This document shows, one piece after another, positions 9,618 through 15,921 of a stretch of 23,851 nucleotides of DNA. The stretch comes from an uncultured Collinsella sp. GTDB taxonomy: Bacteria > Actinomycetota > Coriobacteriia > Coriobacteriales > Coriobacteriaceae. The stretch spans positions 1-23,851 of the forward strand of contig CAAECW010000011.1 of NCBI GenBank assembly GCA_900754445.1. The letters run 5' to 3'. The position numbers and the translations under genes were made by a program. The notes beneath the pieces are model-generated. The model worked only from the letters and a program-made list of their open reading frames with translations, had not been told where the DNA came from and made no database searches. Every line of letters starts with the position of its first letter. Positions within the stretch are counted from its first letter, which is position 1.

Positions 9618-9911
9618 TTACTCCTGGTCGTCGCGACGGACGATCATGTGGCGGACCACAGCGTCGGTGATGCGCAGGACGCGATCAAGCTCGGCGATCT
9701 GGGTAGGATCTGCGTGGAAGTTGATGAGGGTGTAGTCACCATCGGTGAGGTCGTTGATCTCGTAGGCGAGCTTGCGCTTGCCCCACTCGTCAACGGAGTC
9801 GACCTTGCCAGCGCCCTCAGCGATCGTGGTATCGATACGCTTCATAACAGCGAGACGAGTCTCGGAGTCGAGCGACGGGTCAACAAAGAACAGCAGTTCA
9901 TAAGCCTTCAT
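9618..9911 (-). CDS. rpsF: 30S ribosomal protein S6 (bS6)
   Basis: S6 forms a dimer with S18 on the small-subunit platform. The 97-residue protein starts MKAYELLFFVDPSLD and contains WGKRKLAYEINDLTDGDY and a C-terminal DAVVRHMIVRRDD, all typical. I use the ATG at 9911, which follows GAGGAGGTGACA; an upstream in-frame ATG at 9932 would overlap that site. It is the first gene of the operon. A good sigma-70-type promoter and a leader hairpin lie upstream. Confidence 0.96.
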   Translation of the reverse strand: MKAYELLFFVDPSLDSETRLAVMKRIDTTIAEGAGKVDSVDEWGKRKLAYEINDLTDGDYTLINFHADPTQIAELDRVLRITDAVVRHMIVRRDDQE

Positions 9912-9937
9912 ATTGTCACCTCCTCTGGGCAAATGTG

Positions 9938-9967
9938 GCTTCAGGTCGTGAAGGTGCGCCTGAAGCA
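9938..9967 (-). promoter_or_regulatory. rpsF leader hairpin, candidate S6:S18 autoregulatory element
   Basis: An 8-bp perfect stem, GCTTCAGG with CCTGAAGC, with a 13-nt loop sits in the leader between the rpsF promoter and its ribosome binding site. Ribosomal proteins S6 and S18 are known to repress their own operon through a leader hairpin. The position fits that. I do not clearly see the CCG signature of the known motif, so the match is tentative. Confidence 0.4.
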
Positions 9968-9982
9968 GGAAAAGACTTGGTA

Positions 9983-10011
9983 ATAATATCTTTCAACCTC
10001 CTAGGCTGCAA
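9983..10011 (-). promoter_or_regulatory. Promoter of the rpsF-ssb-rpsR-rplI operon
   Basis: On the minus strand, TTGCAG (10006-10011) is separated by exactly 17 bases from TATTAT (9983-9988). Transcription would start near 9976, giving a leader of about 65 nt that contains the hairpin at 9938-9967. Confidence 0.65.
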
Positions 10012-10371
10012 GAATATGCAGCTACAACCTCATGACCTCCACATATGCCCATGCTCGCACGACGTTTCATGCGCATTCCAACCAAATGCCGACCAAGAGC
10101 TTGACGGATTTGTGGACAAGATACGGTGCCGCGGGGACAAGCTGAGCCAAGCCGCAGGTCAACGGGCACAAGGCTGTGGTCGCAAAATGCATACCAGTGG
10201 TCCACAGCACCACCCAAAGATTTTTAAATTCATTGCCAAGCCGCTTATGAATACCCCTTTTGAACAATTGAGTTGATCAACCACGCTGGTCGGAAGCCGT
10301 TTTTTGGCACCTCAAACCCCACTGCAACGACAAGCGCAGCCAAGCGTTTTAAAAAATGCCAACTTTTCTGT
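10012..10371. other. Non-coding spacer between the rpsF promoter and tRNA-Ser
   Basis: The short open frames here on both strands lack ribosome binding sites and do not look like proteins. The spacer holds one exact match to the actinobacterial DnaA-box consensus (TTGTCCACA on the minus strand, 10111-10119) and one match with a single difference (TGGTCCACA, plus strand, 10198-10206). A short AT-rich stretch (about 10217-10235) follows. I see nothing else of note. Confidence 0.5.
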
Positions 10372-10399
10372 TTGCACTTTGCGATTCCTCGTGTATACT
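10372..10399 (+). promoter_or_regulatory. Promoter of tRNA-Ser(GGA)
   Basis: TTGCAC (10372-10377), a 16-base spacer and TATACT (10394-10399). The tRNA begins 16 bases after the -10 element, as expected for a tRNA promoter with a short leader. Confidence 0.65.
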
Positions 10400-10415
10400 G
10401 ACTTTCGCATTTAAC

Positions 10416-10506
10416 GGAGAGTTGTCCGAGTGGCCGAAGGAGCACGATTGGAAATCGTGTAGGCGTCAAAAGCGTCTCCAGGGTTCAAATCCCTGACTCT
10501 CCGCCA
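10416..10506 (+). tRNA. tRNA-Ser (anticodon GGA)
   Basis: A class II tRNA with a long variable arm. The acceptor stem is 10416-10422 with 10496-10502, the anticodon stem CACGA/TCGTG encloses the loop TTGGAAA, and the T-loop is TTCAAAT. The CCA end is encoded (10504-10506). It reads UCC and UCU. It has its own promoter and terminator. Confidence 0.95.
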
Positions 10507-10514
10507 GTTAATTC

Positions 10515-10545
10515 CAAAGCAGGCCTTTGAGCCTGCTTTGTTTTT
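10515..10545 (+). terminator. Terminator after tRNA-Ser(GGA)
   Basis: A perfect 10-bp stem (10515-10524 with 10531-10540), a 6-nt loop and then five Ts. Confidence 0.9.
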
Positions 10546-10554
10546 ACCCCACGC

Positions 10555-10645
10555 GGAGGGGTGGCAGAGTGGTTGAATGCGGCGGTCTCGAAAACCGTTT
10601 GGCCTGTATAAGGTCACGAGGGTTCGAATCCCTCCTCCTCCGCCA
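10555..10645 (+). tRNA. tRNA-Ser (anticodon CGA)
   Basis: A class II tRNA with a long variable arm. The acceptor stem is 10555-10561 with 10635-10641, including one G-T pair. The anticodon loop is CTCGAAA (anticodon CGA, reads UCG) and the T-loop is TTCGAAT within GAGGG/CCCTC. CCA is encoded (10643-10645). It starts only 9 bases after the preceding terminator's T-run, so it probably depends on read-through or on processing. Confidence 0.95.
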
Positions 10646-10656
10646 TTTTGGTTGAG

Positions 10657-10683
10657 AAAGCTCCCAAGAATGGGAGCTTTTTT
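10657..10683 (+). terminator. Terminator after tRNA-Ser(CGA)
   Basis: A perfect 10-bp stem, AAAGCTCCCA with TGGGAGCTTT, a 4-nt loop and a T-run that extends the end of the stem. Confidence 0.9.
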
Positions 10684-10714
10684 GTTATCGAAATACGTCT
10701 CGATCCCACGCTTC

Positions 10715-10795
10715 CCCAAACATGTACGTCAGCCTCAAAAAACGACATTTTTCGACATCTTTGGAGGCTGACGTACACGTTTGGATTGAGCTCAC
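10715..10795. repeat. 81-bp palindromic repeat, copy 1 (inverted relative to copy 2)
   Basis: The reverse complement of this stretch matches 11896-11976 with about four differences in 81 bases. The stretch is itself a palindrome: 10716-10736 pairs with 10764-10784 with one mismatch. The 27-nt centre is not symmetric and holds the direct repeat CGACAT twice, which gives the site an orientation. There is no T-run beside the stem, so it is not a normal terminator. It lies 12 bases beyond the displaced stop of the nuclease gene. Confidence 0.85.
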
Positions 10796-10805
10796 GGGAG
10801 CGGCG

Positions 10806-10979
10806 CTATTCGGAAGGTGCCTCCTCGTCTCGTATGCTTTTCCAGTTGCGGATAAGTGCCTTGCGTAGTTCGTTTTGTTTTCTCTGGTACCCGGTGTCGG
10901 TACAGCGAGGCATGCCGAGTGCTTCGCGAATGTTGTTCATGGCGCGGTGAAAGGCGAGCTGGCTGCCGAAGTGAGCGTA
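10806..10979 (-). pseudogene. Displaced C-terminal coding segment of the nuclease gene
   Basis: The nuclease frame stops at 10937. In another frame of the same strand there is a stop-free, protein-like sequence of about 57 codons starting YAHFGSQLAFHRAMNNIREAL and ending at a TAG at 10806-10808. A one-base change near 10977-10985 would join it to the upstream frame. The combined gene would then end just inside repeat copy 1. This points to a frameshift mutation or a sequencing error rather than a natural end. Confidence 0.6.
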
Positions 10980-11803
10980 ACGATTCGATATCCCATTTGG
11001 GAGAGAACGGCCTCTCGCTCCGCATCTGCTCCCTTGCGCTCGAGCTCATCGTGAAAACCGCCCTTATATTCGATACCGAGCGCCCTGCGCTTATAGGTCA
11101 CGAGCGCATCGATTTTGAGCGTTCGAGCTTTGGCGCAATGCCAGAGACGTTGAGGGATCTCGAGCGGTTTGTTGAGTTCGACACCTCGGATGCCAACGCC
11201 GCCTTCGCTTGTTGGGAGCGAGAGGGCGATTGCCGAAGCGGTCTCCATAGGCGAGGCCGAGCGATCGTAGATGTGCCTGAGCGCGAGCCGTGCACGTGTG
11301 GCACCGGGTTTGCCGGGGTGCCGATCGAGCAGTTCGGTTATTTCATCCTTGGAGGTGGTGGCTGGTTGCTCGGTATAAGGGTCGGCGGGATTGAGCCTCA
11401 TGCGATAATCGCCGCAAACTTCATAGCCATATTCGAGATATTCGATCCTATCCATCCACTCGGCAGCGAGCACGAAGGCGAAGGCTTCGTCGGTGATGAA
11501 GATTCCGGGCGTCAACTCGTTAATATGCTCGTAGGGAAGATTTTGTCCAAGAATGTGGCAAACGACGCCTTTGGTACGAATTCGCTCAAATTCGAATACA
11601 ACCGCGATATCGATAGTCTTAAGCATATCGGACGGAATGCCGCAGTCGGTAAGGGCCTGTCGTATGCGCGCAACACGTTGCTGGGTGGAGATGCCTTGTG
11701 CGCCTATCTGGTAGTCGTGCCGCGCAAGAGACTGAACCAAATTCTGGGGTGCATGATGGACAAGCCATGCGGTTTTATGCGAAATGAGAACAGGGGTATC
11801 CAT
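10937..11803 (-). CDS. DUF559-like PD-(D/E)XK nuclease-fold protein, probably frameshifted at its 3' end
   Basis: The readable frame gives 288 residues. The C-terminal part resembles DUF559/Vsr-like nuclease-fold domains. Asp232 is followed by Glu245-Tyr-Lys247, the D...ExK core, then His251 and an Asp260-x-x-Arg263 motif in a helix, and GYRIVTLT as a last strand. The first 200 residues begin LISHKTAWLVHH and have no function that I can name. Such proteins in Actinobacteria are often annotated as AbiEi/DUF559-type and linked to toxin-antitoxin or DNA metabolism roles, but this is not established here. AGAGG lies about seven bases before the ATG at 11803. The frame ends early compared with a good continuation in another frame to 10806. 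It is the only gene between the two inverted repeats. Confidence 0.7.
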   Translation of the reverse strand: MDTPVLISHKTAWLVHHAPQNLVQSLARHDYQIGAQGISTQQRVARIRQALTDCGIPSDMLKTIDIAVVFEFERIRTKGVVCHILGQNLPYEHINELTPGIFITDEAFAFVLAAEWMDRIEYLEYGYEVCGDYRMRLNPADPYTEQPATTSKDEITELLDRHPGKPGATRARLALRHIYDRSASPMETASAIALSLPTSEGGVGIRGVELNKPLEIPQRLWHCAKARTLKIDALVTYKRRALGIEYKGGFHDELERKGADAEREAVLSQMGYRIVTLTSAASSPFTAP

Positions 11804-11870
11804 TGAGGGCCTCTCGCTCTGAGCCGGTATCCAACTCTTATGTCCGTTGAAGTGGGGAAATATACCGGAT

Positions 11871-11888
11871 GTGAGTAAATCAACTCAC
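11871..11888. promoter_or_regulatory. Operator-like inverted repeat upstream of the nuclease gene
   Basis: A perfect 6-bp inverted repeat with a 6-nt spacer (GTGAGT, six bases, ACTCAC). On the minus strand it is followed a few bases later by TATATT, a possible -10 element. It could be a repressor site for the nuclease gene. No regulator is identified. Confidence 0.3.
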
Positions 11889-11895
11889 TCATGCT

Positions 11896-11976
11896 GTGAG
11901 CTCAATCCAAACATGTACGTCAGCCTCCAAAGATGTCGGAAAATGTCGTTTTTGGAGGCTGACGTACATGTTTTGG
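11896..11976. repeat. 81-bp palindromic repeat, copy 2 (inverted relative to copy 1)
   Basis: This is the partner of 10715-10795. The matching stretch begins GTGAGCTCAATCCAAAC on the gene side. The palindromic arms are about 21 bp (roughly 11908-11928 with 11954-11974), and this copy is slightly more symmetric than copy 1. The central asymmetric CGACAT direct repeat is present in inverse orientation. Confidence 0.85.
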
Positions 11977-12107
11977 ACCCTTGGCATTCCAGTAACGCCA
12001 CGCCCCCACCCAGTCCCGACCGTTTGCCGAGCAATAGGGTCGCAATCGGCGCCGAACATGTACTATGTACGGGCATTGTCTAAACCCGTAACTCAAAGGA
12101 CCCCATC

Positions 12108-12797
12108 TTGCCCGTCGTCGCCGCTATGACCATTACCTCGCATGCATCGGATGCCATGGTCGCCATTCCGTTTTGGCTCGAGATGTTCGCTGTTGTCGCT
12201 GCATCGATCTCGGGTGTGCTGGTTGCGCGCGAGCACAAGCTCGACCTGGTGGGTGCAGTTGCGCTCGCGGTGGTCTGCGGTCTGGGCGGCGGTCTTTTGC
12301 GCGATATGACGCTGCAGGTGGGCAACGTCTACATCCTCAACCAGCCAATGGCGCTGCCGCTCTCCATCGCCACGGCAGCCATCATCTACATTTTCCCGGC
12401 AATCGTCGACAAGCCCGAAAAACTCATCCCCTTACTCGACATCATCTCGGTCGGTATCTATGCGGCAACCGGCGCAGACAAGGCGCTGGTTTACGGCTTT
12501 GCACCGGCGGTGTGCATCATGATGGGCTTTTTTACCGCGGTGGGCGGCGGCATGTTGCGCGACGGCTTTATGGGCGTGGTTCCGGGCATTTTCCAACGTA
12601 CTAACTTTTATGCCATCGCTGCCATCGCCGGATCGACAAGCTACGTGTGTCTCGTTATGAGCGGCATCATGAGCAATGTCGCCGCGCTGATCGTATGCGT
12701 TGTCGTGACCATGGGTCTGCGCTGGCTCTCGCTGCGCTTTGACATCAAAAGCCCCACCGAGGAAGACATCGCACGCTTTTTACACCGCAAAAAGTAG
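12108..12797 (+). CDS. TRIC channel / UPF0126 family membrane protein
   Basis: A 229-residue, very hydrophobic protein with about seven membrane segments. The two halves carry the same motif, GGGLLRDM near residue 60 and GGGMLRDGFMG near 145. This duplicated glycine/Arg-Asp signature marks the UPF0126/TRIC family (E. coli YadS/YicG), which are trimeric channels; prokaryotic members have been reported to conduct monovalent cations. The last 20 residues are charged and cytoplasmic. I use the TTG at 12108 because AAAGGA lies seven bases upstream; the next in-frame ATG (12126) lacks a site. It stands alone on the plus strand, 131 bases beyond the nuclease cassette. Confidence 0.9.
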   Translation: MPVVAAMTITSHASDAMVAIPFWLEMFAVVAASISGVLVAREHKLDLVGAVALAVVCGLGGGLLRDMTLQVGNVYILNQPMALPLSIATAAIIYIFPAIVDKPEKLIPLLDIISVGIYAATGADKALVYGFAPAVCIMMGFFTAVGGGMLRDGFMGVVPGIFQRTNFYAIAAIAGSTSYVCLVMSGIMSNVAALIVCVVVTMGLRWLSLRFDIKSPTEEDIARFLHRKK

Positions 12798-12865
12798 GTA
12801 GCGCGGGCTCATCCTTCGAAATGCAACCGAGAGGTTCTTTTAGAGCGCCCGCACGTTGGGTACCC

Positions 12866-12892
12866 TGTTAGGTATATGCCGAACACCTAACA
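12866..12892 (+). promoter_or_regulatory. Inverted repeat upstream of the bactofilin-like gene
   Basis: TGTTAGGT (12866-12873) and ACCTAACA (12885-12892) form a perfect 8-bp inverted repeat that ends just before the ribosome binding site AAAGGA. A TATATG sequence within it may be a -10 element. Operator or leader hairpin are both possible. Confidence 0.35.
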
Positions 12893-12904
12893 AAAGGATC
12901 AACC

Positions 12905-14050
12905 ATGGCTTTCAATCAAACCGCGGCGGCGCCGTCACACAAGATGCGTCGCTGCCTGCTTATGGCATTCACGCTCATCGCGCTCGCGCTCATCGCTCTT
13001 CCCACGGCGTCATTTGCCGGCACGGACACGGCAGGCAACGTACTTGCAACCGACAACGACTCTAATCCGTCCGGTGTCGAAGGCGACCTGTATTGGGCCG
13101 GTCAGAGTCTCGAACTGGACGATGTCTCTATCGACCGCGATATCATCGCCGCGGGCGATACCCTCTCGATTCGCGACTGCACGGTGGGCGGTGCCGTCCG
13201 TCTGGCGGCACGCACCATCGATATCGCCAAGACCACGGTTAATGGCAGCGCCACGGTGGCCGGTCAGCACGTTGTGCTCAACACCGACAGCTCTGCCAAC
13301 TGTTTCTATGCGATAGGCGAGACGGTTGCCCTGCGAGGCTCCACCAAGTCGGCAGCACTTGCAGGCGATACGGTAACCATCGACGGCACCGTCGATGGCG
13401 ATGTCGAGGTTTGGGCCGACAAGCTCATCCTGGGCAAGAACGCCCGCATCACCGGCACCGTGAACGCTCACGTCTCCGAGGACCCCGAGCGTGCCGCGGG
13501 AGCCGTTCTCGGTGCGCTCAAGATCGACCGCACCGAGAACGAGGATACTTCCACCGTTAACGATGTCATCGGCGGTATCGTCACCGCGGCACTCTCGACC
13601 TGCTTTGTCGCTCTGCTGCTCGAGCTCGTCTTTCCGCGCGCGACCGCCAGCGCCGCCGGCATGCTCCACCAGCGCCCCATGCCCCTGTGGGTGAGCGGTC
13701 TTCTGGGCACGATTGCTATCATCCCCGCCGTCCTACTGCTGATTATCTCCATCGCCGGTCTGTCGCTTGCCGGAGCCCTCATGTGCGGTGTCATTGGCAT
13801 CGCGCTGGTGTCGAGTGCCTTTGCAGGGTGCGCGATTGCACGCATGGTCGGACACAGCCAGAACCGCTACGCCATGGCAGCCGTTGGTGGCGTAATCGCA
13901 GGCGCCCTCACGGGGCTTCCCCTCGTAGGCGGCTTCATCAGCGGCGTGGCCTTTGTCTTTATGCTCGGCTACATCATCCAAATCATCTGGCACAACGCCC
14001 ACCTCAAGCCGCAGCAGCCGGCTAACACGCCAGAACTCCCCACCGCTTAG
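12905..14050 (+). CDS. Exported/membrane protein with bactofilin-like beta-repeat domain
   Basis: A 381-residue protein. Residues 1-38 form a signal peptide or N-terminal anchor (basic, hydrophobic, then ASFAG). Residues about 55-200 are short repeats of the type xIxxxVxGDV, such as GDTVTIDGTVDGDVEV, like the beta-helix of bactofilins (polymer-forming proteins). From about 220 on there are four or five membrane helices with Gly/Ala-rich loops. The tail is Pro-rich. The domain would lie outside the membrane if the signal is cleaved, unlike cytoplasmic bactofilins. The ATG at 12905 follows AAAGGA six bases upstream. It is probably a single-gene unit ending at the terminator near 14126. The function is unknown. 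Confidence 0.8.
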   Translation: MAFNQTAAAPSHKMRRCLLMAFTLIALALIALPTASFAGTDTAGNVLATDNDSNPSGVEGDLYWAGQSLELDDVSIDRDIIAAGDTLSIRDCTVGGAVRLAARTIDIAKTTVNGSATVAGQHVVLNTDSSANCFYAIGETVALRGSTKSAALAGDTVTIDGTVDGDVEVWADKLILGKNARITGTVNAHVSEDPERAAGAVLGALKIDRTENEDTSTVNDVIGGIVTAALSTCFVALLLELVFPRATASAAGMLHQRPMPLWVSGLLGTIAIIPAVLLLIISIAGLSLAGALMCGVIGIALVSSAFAGCAIARMVGHSQNRYAMAAVGGVIAGALTGLPLVGGFISGVAFVFMLGYIIQIIWHNAHLKPQQPANTPELPTA

Positions 14051-14057
14051 CCGCCAA

Positions 14058-14115
14058 CCATCACAAAGGGGCCAGGCACCTTTGTGATGGTACAAAGGGG
14101 TCAGGTTACTTTGCA
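14058..14115. repeat. REP-like palindromic element
   Basis: A 12-bp perfect stem (14058-14069 with 14079-14090) is followed directly by a second weaker unit around CAAAGGGGTCAGGTTACTTTG-type sequence (14093-14113), with CAAAG/CTTTG ends. The GGGGTCAGGT and CCAGGCACC cores resemble REP elements that accompany Y1 (RAYT) transposases in other bacteria. It begins 7 bases after the stop of the bactofilin-like gene. Confidence 0.5.
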
Positions 14116-14125
14116 CCAACAAACG

Positions 14126-14166
14126 AAGCGGGGCACCCGATCGCATCGACCGGGGGCCCCGCTTTT
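14126..14166 (+). terminator. Terminator between convergent genes, probably bidirectional
   Basis: The stem AAGCGGGGC (14126-14134) pairs with GCCCCGCTT (14156-14164), with further pairing inside. It is followed by TTTTC on the plus strand. On the minus strand TTCGTTTG follows, so it may also end the pilus operon. The stretch 14167-14274 shows no gene. Confidence 0.75.
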
Positions 14167-14274
14167 CTTGGAGGGTTCTCTAGTAACTTTTTCAAACCCA
14201 ATGATCATCAGGTCGGTAGGCCTGCGCGTCACTCGCTACGGAGGCAGTACGCCATTGAGCAAAAAGGGGGGCAA

Positions 14275-15921
14275 TTATTTTTCACGGCGACCTCCTCCTC
14301 GCTTGATGACGAGTGCGACAACAATAGCCGCCACTCCGATGGCAGCCAAAACCGCCACCAACACCAACGTTCTATCTCCCGTCGAGGGCATAAAGCCTCG
14401 ACTTGCTTCTTTGCTTGGGATGTTGAGCACCGACAGCTCAATCGAACCCGTCCCGGCATCGGCGGTATCAACCCGCAGAGGGCTTTCGGCCGACACGGTC
14501 ACTTTGGGCTTCGCGGCCGCCACCTGCTTAATGTCCAGACCCTCAGACGCAACCGTCACCGCTCGCTTGCCCTTAAAGGCGGTATATCCCTTGGGAGCCG
14601 CGACCTCTTCGACGGTGTAGACGCCCGCGTCCACACCGCTCAATTCCACATGGCCATCCGCGCCCGTGGTGACGCACGCGTCGGCATCCGTCGACCACGA
14701 GCCGTCAGTCGTTAGAATGCGTCCGCGGTCATCGATGATGCGCAATTTGGCGCCCGCGAGCGGTTTATCGTCCGAGCTTGAGCGCTTGGTCAGACTGAGT
14801 CCCCAGGTGTAGGCGCACGCGTCATCGCTCGGCGTGCGGGTGAATCCGGCGTCGCCGGACTGGTCGGCGAGGGGAGAGCGCGGGTAGCGCAGGTAGACCT
14901 CGTTGGGGTTGCCCTTCGCGATGCCGTGGTTGCATGCGCTGCTGAGCGGCGCGTTGTACACGGCGACCACGCGGGCGCCCGCGGTGAAGGCGTCGGCCCC
15001 GCCGAGCGCGGCGATCAGGTCGCCGGTGCGCACGGTGAAGGTCTTACCGTCGACCGAGACCCCGCACTGGGCCGTGATGTCGGTCCAGCCCTTCGCGGGG
15101 TCGGTGCCGGCGCGTCCGTCCTCGCCGGTCTGGACCGCGTCAAAGCCGCCGTCCGCGCCCGCCGCCACGTACACGCGCATGCTCGCGGCCACCTTGGAGG
15201 GGTCGAGCCCCGCGCTCATGGTGTCGGCGAACTGCACCGTATAGGTGTCGTAGGCCGTGAGGCCCGCCGGGACCGTGGCAGAGAGGCGCCAGTACAGGTC
15301 GTCGGCGACCGTGGCGTCGGCGGCCTTCTGCCATGCGGCGGTGCCGTCCTCCAGCACGTGCTTTTGGACCTTGGGGGTCGCCGCCTTGGGCTTGACGGTG
15401 ACGGCGCTGCCGCCGACCAGGGCCATGATCGGCGCGGTGCCGGCCTCGCCCCGAGCGATGGCGTCGTCGTCGGCGACGATGAGCCAGTAGCCGCAGGGCA
15501 GCTCGGCCGCCGTGCCCGCGTTAAGGCCCACGGAGGCGGCGCCTGCTTCGACAATTGCGCGGGCAAGTTTTGCCGTCAGTGCGGTCGCCATGTGTCTGTC
15601 GGCATTCATCCATTCGGCAGCCTCTTGCGCCGTCGATGCCGAGCCATCAAGTCCAGCATCATGAAGCACGGAAAGAATAGTTTGACGAACCGCGCCATTC
15701 GCCCACGTTACGTCAGTTGCAATTTTTTGGCCAGCATCGTCATCGTCGACAACGGTCGCCGAAAAGAGCTGGTACGCGTCATACCGCGTCGCAACTGTAC
15801 CGCCTACCGTAATGGCACCGGTGCCCGCCGCGCGGGCCGTCCCGGGCAGCATCGCAAAAGAGAGCATAGCGACCGTAACTATCGTCGCCACGGCCAACAA
15901 GCGGCGCCAAAGCCTACTCAC
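14275..15921 (-). CDS. Major pilin, type-2 (FimA/SpaA-like) with MPSTG sorting signal
   Basis: A 548-residue cell-wall-anchored pilin backbone. A signal peptide occupies about residues 1-32 (RRLL..hydrophobic..ARAAG). Next comes the N-terminal pilin domain (ITVGG...YDAYQLF, PCGYWLIVADDD). The D2 domain ends NPNEVYLRYPRSP and the pilin-motif lysine may be in VTVKPK. A Cna-B domain (LSLTKR..KPLAGAKLRI) has the E-box YTVEEVAAPKGY. The C-terminus is FMPSTGD, a hydrophobic span and a basic tail. Such pilins form intramolecular Lys-Asn bonds and are polymerised by a class C sortase. I start it at the GTG at 15921, preceded by GAGGTGG; it overlaps the stop of the upstream pilin gene by 8 bases (GTGAGTAG), implying coupled translation. 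The central part is much richer in GC than both ends. Confidence 0.88.
   Translation of the reverse strand: MSRLWRRLLAVATIVTVAMLSFAMLPGTARAAGTGAITVGGTVATRYDAYQLFSATVVDDDDAGQKIATDVTWANGAVRQTILSVLHDAGLDGSASTAQEAAEWMNADRHMATALTAKLARAIVEAGAASVGLNAGTAAELPCGYWLIVADDDAIARGEAGTAPIMALVGGSAVTVKPKAATPKVQKHVLEDGTAAWQKAADATVADDLYWRLSATVPAGLTAYDTYTVQFADTMSAGLDPSKVAASMRVYVAAGADGGFDAVQTGEDGRAGTDPAKGWTDITAQCGVSVDGKTFTVRTGDLIAALGGADAFTAGARVVAVYNAPLSSACNHGIAKGNPNEVYLRYPRSPLADQSGDAGFTRTPSDDACAYTWGLSLTKRSSSDDKPLAGAKLRIIDDRGRILTTDGSWSTDADACVTTGADGHVELSGVDAGVYTVEEVAAPKGYTAFKGKRAVTVASEGLDIKQVAAAKPKVTVSAESPLRVDTADAGTGSIELSVLNIPSKEASRGFMPSTGDRTLVLVAVLAAIGVAAIVVALVIKRGGGRREK

Larger units (their letters stand above)
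10715..11976. mobile_element. Candidate repeat-bounded nuclease cassette
   Basis: A 1262-bp unit consists of two inverted 81-bp palindromic repeats around a single nuclease-fold gene. It lies just downstream of two tRNA-Ser genes. No transposase or recombinase lies within it, so any movement or inversion would need an enzyme supplied from elsewhere. I see no clear target-site duplication at its ends. The boundaries are those of the repeats; mobility is inference. Confidence 0.45.

Noticed and set aside
8211..9983. Long open frame on the plus strand (590 codons)
   Set aside because: It is antisense to rplI, rpsR, ssb and rpsF, all of which are certain.
10012..10371. Chromosomal origin of replication
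   Set aside because: Only two DnaA-like boxes, no dnaA or dnaN nearby, and no change in gene direction that would fit an origin.
10715..10795. 81-bp palindromes as ordinary terminators
   Set aside because: They have no T-run next to the stem, a long 27-nt centre, and sequence identity between copies well beyond what termination needs.
10856..11806. Plus-strand open frame opposite the nuclease gene (316 codons)
   Set aside because: The minus-strand frame carries the nuclease motifs and a ribosome binding site; this one has neither.
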